DNA of 64,000 nucleotides, taken from Lunularia cruciata. Lineage: Eukaryota; Streptophyta; Marchantiopsida; Lunulariales; Lunulariaceae. Positions 43,086-53,905 of this stretch are shown piece by piece. The first letter of the stretch is position 1. Each line of letters opens with the position of its first letter. The stretch is from positions 59,826,911 through 59,890,910 of the forward strand of contig OX419760.1 in assembly GCA_948567375.1 (NCBI GenBank). Reading direction: 5' to 3'. Both the position numbers and the translations under genes were made by a program. Under the pieces are notes generated by a model. It was not told where the DNA came from and did not search any database. It saw only the letters and a program-made list of their open reading frames with translations.

Positions 43086-44282
43086 ATGGCTTCTTCTGTG
43101 CCTGGCAAAACCAAGGAGGATGAATGATTTCGCATGGCAACACACCATTACAGCCAAATACTGGATTATTTGGAGGACCTTGAGCATTTTGCACAAATTC
43201 ATGGTGGGAATTGCAAAAGGCCCATTCAAAAATCGACCGCATTTAGTTTCATGGCTACCTTTTTGATTAGAGAGGGTATCGGATTTCCTACTTCTATAAT
43301 AGGTGATAGACTTTACAAGAAATGGTTGTGGTACATGAAACAATACAAAGAAACTCAGGAGCTTAAGAACAAGGCTACGGGAGAAGGTCTCACCGAGAAG
43401 GAATATGGTAAAGGATGGAGAACTATAGAAGATAAATTGAATGGAATGTGCACGCATTTTTCAAGAATGGAAGCCATGTTTGGAACTAGAGCAAACATAA
43501 GTCCACCGGCAATGGTAAATTTAGGAGATTGTAATCCTTATTTGAGCGAGATTTGCGAGGCTGGCCAGGAGGAGGTCCATGAAGGTGCACAGGAGTGCTC
43601 CCAATTCTCATCTCCTCAAGAGGTGGTGCTCCCTGACTCGGGCCCTGAGTTGGTCGCAAACACCCAAGGGGTGGAAAGTTTAGCAAGTGGCATGGAGAAT
43701 GGAATCCTATCACTAGAGGATGAGTCTCCATTTGTTCCACCGACCGAGGACTTGCCTTTCATTACATCACCACCGCCTTTAATTTCTACAAGAGATGGAT
43801 CCGATTGTGAAGACCAAGAAGGAGAACGTGACCTAAAGAGGAGGAAAGGTGGAATATCTGCAAGTAAGGTACCCAAGTTGTCACCTAGTATGCCATTGTC
43901 TCATGATTTAGCAAAAATTACCATGTTAAAGGCAGATAGTATAGAATCCAAAGAGAGGTTACGACTAGCTGAACTAGAAGCCACCAACATGAGGAAGAGA
44001 GAGAAAACAATGATGAGAATGGAAGCAGAGTGCATTAGATTAGAGACTGAGAAGATGAAAATTGAAATTGAGAAAAAATTGAGCACAGATAAAACAAAAG
44101 CTAGGGCAGAAAAACACAAATTTAAGTAGAAGAGTTTAGAATCAAAGCGCACTCATGAAATCAAAATGAGTCTCATACAAGCAGGGAAAACTCCTAAGGC
44201 AAAAAGTAACTATTTTAAAGTGCTCACTCAGGTTCAACATCCATCATACTCTACTGATAGTGAATATTATACCACCATGTAA
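43086..44282 (+). pseudogene. Myb/SANT-like DNA-binding protein (PIF/Harbinger accessory type)
   Basis: A 331-codon open frame begins at ATG 43134. The same frame extends upstream to ATG 43086 across one TGA (43125-43127) and downstream past TAG (44127-44129) to TAA at 44280-44282, so the ancestral protein was about 398 aa. Residues of roughly 5-115 (from 43134) have the tryptophan-spaced pattern of a Myb/SANT-like domain (KKWLWYMKQYKE, GKGWRTIEDKLN, HFSRMEAMFG). The middle is acidic and proline-rich, with a basic KRRKGG. Residues 255-331 are a charged coiled coil. Such proteins are encoded as the second gene of PIF/Harbinger transposons. A decayed relative is at 61690-63142. Confidence 0.55.
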
Positions 44283-44488
44283 CCTTTATTATGATTATAA
44301 TAAAGATGAGTTATGGAAACTTGATAAATGCTTCTAGTATCCGCTTGATGCAACTTGTTACCACTCAGTTCCTCACAAGTTTTTGTTTTTGATGTTGTCA
44401 TTACCACTCCGTTCCTGTCATGTCTTCCTTGCACAATAAGCCCAAGATGCCGCAAGTTGACATTCATAGCTGCCCAAAAGTCTTTCCT

Positions 44489-44810
44489 ACCGCTAGTCAC
44501 CGCTTGTTGCCGCTCAATGCAATGCAACATGGAAAAAAAATAAAGCCAAGCAAGTTGTTGTCGGTGCTCGTGGGTGCTTGTAGGCACTAATGAGCGTTAG
44601 TAGGCGCTTGTGGTTGGTGGGTATGCGCTCGTGGCCACTAGGTAGGCGCTAGTTGACACTCGTGGCTGCTAGGTGGCGCTCAACAATGCTAGGAAAAAAC
44701 TCATGAAGTTGGTAGGCGCTCGTCGGCGCTTGGTAGACATGGATTCATGGCTTGTAGTCGCTCGGAAGTGCTCGTTGGCGCGCGTAGACATTGAGGGCCG
44801 CTCGTGATGT
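44489..44810 (+). repeat. GGCGCT decamer cluster, left
   Basis: Five contiguous decamers (GGTGCTCGTG, GGTGCTTGTA, GGCACTAATG, AGCGTTAGTA, GGCGCTTGTG) fill 44563-44612, and scattered copies with the core GGCGCT(C/T)GT continue to about 44800. A related CCGCT(A/T)GT cluster is at 44490-44516. The same unit occurs in inverse orientation at 49615-49800. Confidence 0.65.
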
Positions 44811-45182
44811 GTTTAGGGTTGAGTGTTTAGAGGGAAATGGTACCCATATTTGTAAGGTGATGACATGTTGGATACAAAAGGCACAATTGAGTATATAGCA
44901 CATGAAAATACAAGAGTTAGACCACAATATGAGAGTTCACAAGTGTAAACTAAAACATAGATGTATACATGAGGAGAAATGAACATAATATGTATATAAA
45001 TGGGGAGCCAATAGAACCTAAACCTATGACTATGGAGGTTGAGGAGGCAAAGAAGAAGAGGGAGATGCACTATGGTGTCTAAGTGCTATTACTGCATCCG
45101 CAAGTCTACGACGGTATATATGATGTTGAATCCTCAATGGACTCAATGACCACCATAGGGGCCACTTGCTCTCATCCAAGTC

Positions 45183-46291
45183 TCAATGCTTGATACCACT
45201 AGCAAGAAGAGGATATGGGTCACAACTATAAGAACTCAATCTACTTGATGTCCACTCCTCTTCTGCCCAACTAATAGCAGGCCTATCGTCATGGACAAAT
45301 CTGTCCAAAGCACTCATCAAAGGGTCAAATGACCAAGTGTATGATGCTCTATGTACCCTATAAGGACGGAAGTGGGTAGGGTGGATAGCACCATGTGGAT
45401 GGTTCCTATAATAAGAGAGTGCATAACTATCTATGATCAAAAGATCACGAAGAGGTAAACCTAATGAAGTCAGATGCTCATATGATCTAACTCTAAGTCC
45501 TCTGAACTCCGAATCTCGCTGTATATCTCTAGAGCACAAACATGCCATGAGGCAAGACCCGGTGTGAACTCCCTCTGGGAGTTCAGACCACTACCACATG
45601 CTCCGTAGCAACCACTCCACTCCAATCGGAGTAAGATCTATCCACAAGATAACCTCAAAGCGTAGCAAACAGAACTGGATGAAATGGCAAACACCAGGAC
45701 GGGCTACCCACCTACAGGCCCGCACTGTGTGTGAGGGAACCAACCATGTGTACTTGTCTCACTCTCCCATGCACGGAAACCAATAGCACCACGAATCCAT
45801 AATGAACACATACAAGTAACATCCACAATAATAATCTTCTTTTGTAGGAAGCCGGGGAAGAGGATATATGGAATATACTCTCCTGATAGACAAATCCTCT
45901 CTCTAAACTCAGTCTGAGTGCCCTGAGTCTCCACACTATGAGGTAACACATGGGTGGCATCAGTCTAGGTCTGCATCTCATGATGAGTATGGGTCTCGCA
46001 AGCAATAATACGTAGTTTGGGTCCAAGATAAGCCACACAAGCCCTCAAATGAGCTAGACTAATCTCACTCTCCTCTACATGAGCTCTCATCTGAGCTAGA
46101 CTACTCTCGCTCTCCTCTACCTGAACATGTGCACTCTCACACTTCTCTATAGCATATGCTAACTCTTGTACCTGATTATGTAACTAGAGCTTGTAACCCT
46201 CCACCATGGCAGTGGCACCTAGTATATCCTGTGAGCCGGCCTGTCTCTCACTCAAGATGAACCTCTGATGGCTATTATGGTAGCGCACCAT
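45183..46291 (-). pseudogene. Unassigned transposon-like gene with coiled coil
   Basis: The minus-strand ATG at 46289-46291 begins MVRYHNSHQRF. The frame stays protein-like to 45704 with two stops. It includes a heptad-rich stretch with a duplicated VEESE(S/I)SLA block (46050-46130), then in another frame continues to a stop at 45183 (ALSYYRNHPHGAIHPTHF, AISWAEEEW). The continuity of protein character over 1.1 kb suggests one decayed gene. I recognise no domain. It could belong with the remains at 47566-49157. Confidence 0.4.
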
Positions 46292-47565
46292 AGACTAAGA
46301 AGGCAAGGAACCCCAACTCCATCATACTCCTCCAAGGCTAACACTCCAAGACTCAAGACATTGCTCACTAGAGAACTCAATGAGAGAGAGATAGTTGCAA
46401 ATGAAAGGATGATGAGTATCTCCTCACCCCTTGTTTATATACTTGTGAAATAGTTACGTACCAAAGTTACTAATTACCATAGTAACTCAAGTTAGTAGAC
46501 TAAAAGTCAAGTGAAGTCAAAAAGTAGAAAGGAATATCCATTCACATGGGCATATTCCCCTAAGCATGTGGTCTTATCTTGACCCAACCACTAAGTCAAG
46601 GATTCCTTCACATGGGCTATCCTTGGACTAAAGAAGAATCCAAAACAAAAAGGCTTGCGGGCCCAAGAGTTCTCAACTCTTTCCTCAAAGCCAAACACCT
46701 AGGAATACTACCAAGTCAACACACTAAAATCCAAAATAGTGGTGTTCATCTTTTCTACTTCCTCTAAAGTAAAGTCCCATCTATCTTAGCTATGACTAAC
46801 TTTAGCTAACCATGACTAATATAGAACCATCCTTTATCTCTATATAAATAATATCTCTTAAGTACTTGTAATACCAAGCTAAATATCACAATACCACACA
46901 CATGCACAAATGGGTGTTACAGTCCATGTCCAAGTCACCTAATCTTTGCTCTCTCTCCATCTCAGAAGTAAGCAAGGTCAGATGCCTCTACTCCTTTGCA
47001 ACAAATAAATCCTCTCGCTCACAAAGGAGTCTTTCTCGCTCTAGCACTAATCTTTCTCTCTCCTCTACACTCTCCAATCTACTCTCACGCTCAAGCACTA
47101 ATCGCTCTCTCCTCTACACTCTCCAGTCTACTCTCACGCTCAAGGAGATTTCTCTCTCTACACCCAACCACTCGTACACAATCATCTAAAATGCGAGTGA
47201 TGTCAACTGAACAAGAAGGAGGTGAAGGTACTCTGAAATGCATGGGGTCACCAACTCCCTCCACAGATGGAGGAAGTGGTGAAGGGGAAGAAGAGTGAAA
47301 AGGAGCTATCTCAACAAAGGGTAAGGGCTGTGTCTCAACACAAATCTGTTGAACACCTGTTCACAAGTGGTACATTTAGTTATCCATCAAGTACAAATTC
47401 ATATTTAAATATACAAATATACAAGTTCACAAGTTCATTAATTCAAGCTTCTTAAATGAACTCATTTTTAAATCCAATAATGGTATATACAAAAGAACTT
47501 TGTATGTTTTCCAACATACAAATATATATATATATATATGACAAAACTCAAACCTAATCAATCAA
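46292..47565. other. Non-coding stretch with CT-rich tandem duplication
   Basis: 46900-47180 is pyrimidine-rich. A 51-bp unit (AGCACTAATC, CTCTCTCCTCTACACTCTCC, CTACTCTCACGCTCA) occurs twice in tandem, at 47043-47093 and 47094-47143. A (TA)n run lies at 47523-47539. No gene recognised. Confidence 0.55.
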
Positions 47566-48213
47566 TCACTCACCATCCTCATCCTCTCCCTCATCCTCCC
47601 CATCATCAGTAGTCTCATCCTCATCCAAGCTATATGCATCCTCATGATCATCACCATGCTCTCCCTCGTGTATAATCTCCTCCTCTCCATCACTCAAGTA
47701 CATCACGTCCTCCTCTAGAATGAAACCTCTCTCCACAAAGAGATGCGTGAGTATCTGTCCAAGGAAGGTGACTCTGAACCTACGCCCCTTAGGACTCCTC
47801 ACTTGGCTTTGCAAACTCCTCACCTCCGCAATGATAGCTCTAAAAGCTAACTCTCAATCATAATCCTCCACACCAAATCTCCTCAACTTGGTCTTGGTGT
47901 TGAGTACCAAATGCCCATGTACAATCTTGGGCCTAATAGTGGATGCAACTAGTGCACCCATCAACTAGAAGAAAGCTTTGAATGCAGGATATACACATTG
48001 CCTTGCAAGATATCTTTTTGCAACCTTGTCCCTTTGTGGAAACCAATCTGAGACAACTGTGTAAGGAACTGTCCTCCGTCTTGGTGTTCTCTCCCTGGGC
48101 ATGACAAGTGCATCTCTAACTATATTTGCAGTCAATTGCAATTGCCTACCTCTTACCAAACCTATGTAAGAGACCTTGTCCCATGAACTCACAAACTATG
48201 TACATGGAATGAC
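47566..48213 (-). pseudogene. Unassigned gene, exon-like segment with acidic tail
   Basis: A single minus-strand frame runs from a plausible splice acceptor (TTGTGCAG, about 48214) to a stop at 47566, about 215 codons, broken by three stops (near 48196, 47962 and 47850). It has VSYIGLVRGRQLQL, a long conserved-looking middle (VHGHLVLNTKTKLRRFG, LGQILTHLFVERGFI) and a strongly acidic end of about 45 residues rich in Asp and Glu. The layout recalls the plant transposon-associated proteins annotated as Transposase_32, but I cannot confirm this. It may be spliced to the ORF at 48928-49157. Confidence 0.4.
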
Positions 48214-48249
48214 CTGCACAACCCACCAAAAATTTCAGCTCAAACTTCT

Positions 48250-48850
48250 GTCCCAAGGACTCAAGCTCAGGGGGTGCCGCTAGGCGGCACTTGCACACAA
48301 TTTTAACACACTAAAGAGTTGCGGGGTGCCACCGGTAGCCATTGGGAGCCGCAATCGGGAGACGCACGACCATGCAGGAGGGCACTCCCGACCACCGGTG
48401 GTGCATGTAGGGCATCGGGAGGGCTCTCAAGGCCGCACGGGAGCGCCCATTGACGCTGCCCGTAGGCACAGCTGCACTGGATGGCGCTGCGAGACAGTGA
48501 GGGGTTAAGCTGGGAACCGTGCAGAGGCGCTGGGTGCCACACGGGGTCGCAGGAAGACACTCGCATGAGGGGTTAAGGGGCTGGGGATGCCGCTGGAAGA
48601 CGCTCGTCAACCCACGATGATGCTGGTAGGCACTACGGGACAAGGAGAGCCGCAAGTATGTATGCGCAGCCCCGTAGAAGTGTTGGGTGCCGCACGGGGT
48701 TGTTAGGTGCCACGGGGGGGCGCTAGGTGGCACACGGAGAAGGCGTTCACGCACAAGGGTTTAGGGTTTGGGATGGTGCTGGCTGGAACTGTATGGCGCG
48801 GGAGGACACTAGGTGGCACTGCAGGACAGGCTAGGAGGCGCTGATAATTT
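48250..48850. repeat. GC-rich island of degenerate GGTGCC/GGCGCT repeats
   Basis: Six hundred bases stand out as GC-rich inside AT-rich DNA. Motifs GGTGCC(A/G)CACGGGGT (about 48532 and 48690) and related GGCGCT and CGGGAG words recur. If the flanking exons are real, it lies in their intron. Confidence 0.6.
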
Positions 48851-48927
48851 GAAAGCAATTTCTGGAAATAAAAAGAACATATCAAGATGGAATGAAAAGA
48901 AAAGAATGAGGAATGTTTGAAAAGTAC

Positions 48928-49157
48928 CTCTGGCCATGGATAGTGAAGTCCAAGAGTTATTTTCAGCCCCATTACATCTAGATCAATCTTCCGAATTCCC
49001 GAAACAACAATTTGAACTTGATGTTTGTCCAGCCAGCACCACATGATGAAATTGGTTGGGTGTTGAATGGTATGGAATGCTATGAGCCAATCTTCTTCTT
49101 GAGTATTTCTCATGTCTGGCCCGTCAACTATCTTTTCATATCCCCAGATTTCTGCCA
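48928..49157 (-). CDS. Unassigned first exon-like ORF
   Basis: The minus-strand ATG at 49155-49157 begins MAEIWGYEKIV, continues through WLIAFHTIQH and MWCWLDKHQVQIVV, and ends at HYPWPE just before a good donor (GAG, then GTACTT, near 48927). It is about 76 codons with no stop. Joining to the acceptor near 48214 would keep the frame and lead to the segment at 47566-48213. No homologue recognised. Confidence 0.4.
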
Positions 49158-49614
49158 TGGTTGAAAATGAATGTGCTCTGTCTCTTGAATGCTCTCTTTT
49201 CTCTCTTCTCAATCACTCCTTGTTGCTTCTCGAGTTGTGCTTCAGCCAGCCAGTTTGCCTCTTTCCTTCCCCAGTCTTGAAATGTCTCACCCGCCCACTC
49301 TCTGCCTCGCAAAATGACCCTCCCGCACACCCTCTGCCTTGTGAAATGACCCTCGAAATCGCCCTTTCTCCTTCGAACTACTCACTTGCAAAATTCTGCT
49401 CCCAACACCCCCACACACTCAAGAATAAGGCTTTCTAAGACATCCACACCCACTCGAATGACATGAATGGGAAAGAACACAAGTTTATATAACCCAGGCT
49501 ATCGGAAAAAAATTAATCCCAAACATCCTAAAATGTACACTTTGGAGGCAAAATTGTATTTTTTCAACCGAAGAACCCAAATCCCGAGTGGCAACATGCA
49601 GCACTCCATGTCGC
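49158..49614. other. Upstream sequence of the exon-like ORF, no gene
   Basis: CT-rich on the plus strand (purine-rich on the minus strand, as in a plant 5' leader). No further coding sequence recognised. Confidence 0.4.
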
Positions 49615-49800
49615 CAACTGGCGCAGCCAAGCGTTGCATAATTCATGCAGCACCTACCAGCGCCGACCACCAGCGCCTATGAGTGCATGTAATATGTGTG
49701 CATATTCCGGTGCGCTCCCAGCGTCCGCCAGCGTCTACGAGCGCCACTTGATGACTTTTTTAAGTTTGTGAGCGGCACCCAACGTCTAGGAGCGTCATCT
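49615..49800 (-). repeat. GGCGCT decamer cluster, right (inverse orientation)
   Basis: The minus strand reads GGCGCTCGTA, GACGCTGGCG, GACGCTGGGA and GCGC contiguously over about 49710-49745, with further copies on either side. This is the same unit as at 44489-44810 but on the opposite strand, as expected for subterminal repeats of a DNA transposon. Confidence 0.55.
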
Positions 49801-49941
49801 CCCAGTGTATGCAACATCGGCTCATTTTTCTCCAAGTGTACGTAAGTGTAAATGGAGGACTTACAAATGTAAAGATTAAGCTTCATAGAATTCTTTTTGC
49901 ATCCACATGATGTTCTTATCCCAATATTACATCAAGATACA

Positions 49942-49989
49942 CTCATAGTCTAAGAAAAAGACTCCTGGTCTAAGTTACCAGACTATGAG
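49942..49989. repeat. Perfect 10-bp inverted repeat beside B5
   Basis: CTCATAGTCT (49942-49951) and AGACTATGAG (49980-49989) are exact complements with a 28-nt spacer that itself contains TAGACCAG-type complementary words. B5 inserted directly at the end of the right arm. Confidence 0.7.
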
Positions 49990-49993
49990 ATAT

Positions 49994-50755
49994 TGTAATA
50001 CTCCAAGGATAGGAGACCTGAAGAGAAACACACCTTGAGAACACACCCTTTCACACTCAAACTCCGATGCCCCAAAGGAGCCCCTTCTCTTTATTATATA
50101 GGCAAAGCGGATCTCCTCCAATGAAGCTCCACCGTAAGATTAGGTACATAGATAGGTGACATGTTAGCAAACTCCACCCTTGGATTACTTACTTGGATGG
50201 GTGACATGTTGGTCTTGGTCCTATCTGGTTGGTCAAACAAGCTTTGACCGGAGGGAATCTTTTAGGGAATCTTCCTATAGGAATCTCATAATCACATGGG
50301 TGAGGTACCGTTGGAAAGCTCTCGACAAGACAAAGCAAATGGGAGGGAAGGCCAGCCTGTCCTCCATTGGGGGGGGGGGGTGGAGATTTGCACATTTTTG
50401 AGGCCTAATTCATCCGTTTGGGCCTCCAAAATTGCCTTCAAAGATTTCAGGTATATTTTGGTTCCAACTCTATTAGTAGAAGTCCCCTTTTGGTGATACC
50501 TCTTTCTGATCTATTGAGTCCATCTTGTGTAATATCCTTCCAGATGTTACCAACTCAATTCTCACCTTCAGATCATATGTCTTGCTATTGGTTCTAAGGT
50601 TTTCAAATCTATTTTGGTTTTCTGCCCTATTAGTAGAAGTACCCTTTTGGTGATACTTCTATCTGATCTATTTTGACCATCATGTATAACATCATTCTAG
50701 ATGTTTTCAAACCCAATTTCACATCTAGATCATATGGCTAGCTCTTGGTATTACA
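49994..50755 (-). repeat. B5 3' LTR
   Basis: Plus-strand reading starts TGTAATACTCC and ends TTGGTATTACA. It includes a G run of 10 near 50370. The minus-strand polypurine tract AAAAGGAGCGAGGTT lies at 50756-50770. Confidence 0.93.
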
Positions 50756-50768
50756 AACCTCGCTCCTT

Positions 50769-53700
50769 TTAAGACACAACGTCCTCGTTGTGCAATTGTT
50801 GCTCAAATGCTTGCACCAACACCGGTGCATGTGTCAAATTGGCAACGGGTTCCCAGGTTGCTTCATAGAGGAGGAAACCTTTCCACTGGACAAGATAATC
50901 CACCCGTGGATGACGAGTACCACGCATGTGTTTTTGGAGAATAAGCTCCACTTCATATTGCTTGTTGCCATCAATGAGTGTCGGACAAGGTCGAATGTCT
51001 TGTGTGAAATGACCCAAGCCTGATTGGGGAGCATATCTACATAGTAGGGAAACATGGAACATTGGATGGATCTTCATGTGTGGTGGTAGCTCAAGGTGAT
51101 AGGCCACAGCACCAACTCGACGGAGAATTGAGAAAGGCCCAATAAAACAAGGTCCGAGCTTACGAGGTCCCACTAATATGAGGTTGGTTGTCGATAGCCA
51201 CACCTGATCCCCAACATTGAACTCCATGTGCCTACAGTGTGCATCAACATACTGCTTCTGGCAATTTTGTGCAATCTATAATTTGTGCTTAGCGTTCTCC
51301 ACCCCTTGTTGGATTCTAGAAACAAATGTGTTGACTGCATCGACCTTGGTAGCCACCGGACGGATATTCATCAAGCTGGAAGGTGTGAAAGGATGCTCAC
51401 CATACATGAGGAAGAACAGAGTGACCTGGGTGGATGCATTCACTGAATTGTTGTATGCAAATTCCACCAACGGGAGTAGGGTGTCCCACCTCTCTTGCTC
51501 TTCTAAGGTGAAGCTGCGTAACATGTCTTCAATAGTGCAATTAGCCCGCTTGGTTTGTCCATTTGTTTGTGGGTGGTAAGTTGTGGACATGGCCAACTTG
51601 ATGTTGAAGGAACCAAAGAGGGTGCGCCAAAATAAACTGGTGAATTGAGTACCCCTATCGGTGATGAGTACTCAAGACAAGCCATGGTGAGAGAAGACTG
51701 CATCTAAGTATAATTGAGCAAGTTGTAGAGTGGTCACCTCCTTGGTGGTAGGGCGTACATGAATCATTTTGCTAAGCCGGTCCACAAAGACCACGATGGA
51801 GTCAAATCCTAATGTGGTCTTGGGTAATTCATAGACGAGATCCATACACACCTGTTCCCAACATTGTGTAGGAGTGGGGAGAGGCTGCAGGAGCCCTGCA
51901 AGAGCTTGATTAGAAGCTTTGTTCTGTTGACAAAGTAAGCAACTACGCACGTAGTCCATCACATAGTTGCTCATCTTGGGCCAATAGTAATGGCGCTGGA
52001 TTGCATCCAAGGTCTTGTCCACTCCAACATGACCTGCAATGGCCGAATCATGACATTCTGCTAGAATGGTGGTGCGCAATTCTGGGACATTTGGAATCCA
52101 TAATCTGCCATCACAAAAGGTGAGTCCTTGGGTGCTGGTGACGCATTTGGATGATTGCCCTTCTACAATCTGTGGATCAGTTTTTGTACCCGCCAGAATC
52201 TCTAGCCAGAATTTAGGGTGAATCTGAACCTCTACCACCAAATTGTTTGCCATTGGCATGCGGGTGAATGCATCTGCAAGCTGCTTCTTACCTTCAACGT
52301 AGGTGATTGTCATGTTGAAGTGTTGTCGCCACTCTGCCCATCGAATCTGGCAATAAGATAGATCCTTCTGTGTCTTGAGGTAAACTAGAGGTTTGTGGTC
52401 CGTCTCTACCACAAATGCCTTCTTGCCCAGATAGTGCTTCCAATGCTTGGTTGCCAGGACGATGGCCAACTCTTCTCCTTCTGTGGTGTGGTAGTTGTGC
52501 TCTGCTGGTAACAACTTTCAAGAGAAATATGCAATGGGATGCCATCTGTCATGCCACTCTTGTTGTAGGACTGCTTTGATTGCTACGCTTGATGCATCTA
52601 TAGCCAACTTGATTGGACGTTTTGGGTCATACTACTTCAAGATTGGTGCATGTAGCAAGACGGCTTTCAATTCTTGAAAGGCCAACTCTTGTGCGGTTCT
52701 CTATGTCCACTTCTTCCCCTTGCCAAGCAGTGATGTTAAAGGCTGTGCAACCTTGGAGAAGTCCTTGACAAATTGACAATAGAATCCCGTCAAACCCAAG
52801 AAGCTCTTGAGTTGAGTCTGATCTTCTGGGGCACTCCACTTTTGAATGACCTCTATTTTATCTGTCAATACTTGAATACCCATGGCACTTACTCTATGCC
52901 CCAAGTAGTCTACTTTAGACTTGCCAAACTCACACTTTGAGATTTTGGCATACAATCGATTTTGTCTTAGAATTTGGAGGACTTCTCGTAGATGTTGTTT
53001 GTGTTTAGTCATCGTGCTACTGTATACTAAGATGTCATCCAGGAAGACGATGACAAACTTATCCAAATATGGATGAAATATGTCATTCATTAGACTCATG
53101 AAAGTGGCAGGTGCATTGGTGAGACCAAAAGGCATCACGAGATACTCAAAGTGGCCATACCTAGTTTGAAAGGCAGTCTTGTACACATCCTCCTCTACAA
53201 TTTGGATTTGATTGTAATCGCTCCGCAAATCTAGTTTGGTGAAGAGTCTTGCTCCATTGAGTTGATCGAATAGATCATCTATGCGAGGTAAGGGGTATTT
53301 GTTCTTCACTGTTTGCTGATTGAGACCCCAATAGTCAATGCACATGCGCATTGTACCATCTTCTTCACAAACAAGACCGGAGCTCCATATGGTGATACGT
53401 TGGGTTGGATGAACCCTTTCTGTAGCATATCCTCAATTTGATTCTTGCACTCCTCCAACTCATGAGGTGATAGGCAATATGGGGCCTTATAGGGCGGTAT
53501 CTTCCCCGGGAGTGTCTCAATTTTATGATCTACTCTCCTTTTTGGTGGTAATCTTGAGGGTAGATCATCAGGAAAGACATCTTGAAACTCATTTACGACA
53601 TCCTTCAATTTCTCAAGAATTTGTCCCTTGAGTTGTGCACTGTGGACTCCTCTTATTAGACCCATGAAACACCTATCAGTCTTATAGATAGCTGTTGTCC

Positions 53701-53905
53701 CTATGACATAGAGAGGCAATTCTTGCCTATGTGATTTTTCTTTAACCCCAATGATTGACCATTGGTGGGTTCTCACTTCTTTTTTCCTCCAATCTACCAT
53801 AGGGTTGTAATGCTCCATCCATAGCATACCTAAGATTGCATCATAACGAGCTAATTGTATCACTTGCCACTCAATTGCTTCTTGATATTTTCCTACAGAC
53901 AGGTA
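50769..53905 (-). pseudogene. pol: B5 pol (several frameshifts)
   Basis: From the 5' side: distal protease ([15 protein letters not shown]), RT N-terminus ([23 protein letters not shown]), a 4-nt deletion near 53355, RT core with [13 protein letters not shown] near 53040, connection, RNase H with stops, integrase HHCC (HDSAIAGHVGVDKTLD) and core (MDLVYELPKTT), YHPQTNGQTKRANCT with the catalytic Glu changed to Lys, and a complete chromodomain (KQYEVELIL, VQWKGFLLYEATWEP) ending at 50769. Long open pieces are 53306-53863, 52701-53351, 51672-52514, 51276-51596 and 50769-51227. Confidence 0.9.

Noticed and set aside
43486..43876. Minus-strand frames of about 85 codons
   Set aside because: They lie antisense to the open, domain-bearing plus-strand Myb/SANT-like gene.
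46902..47298. Plus-strand serine-rich frames of 95 and 100 codons
   Set aside because: They are encoded by the CT-rich tandem duplication and are low-complexity.
48303..48754. Overlapping minus-strand frames of 87 and 147 codons
   Set aside because: They arise from the GC-rich repeat island, where stops are rare by composition; residues are repetitive and no family is suggested.
44283..49993. CACTA transposon
   Set aside because: Subterminal-like repeats are present, but I found no CACTA/TAGTG terminal repeats or TNP2-type transposase, so I left it unclassified.
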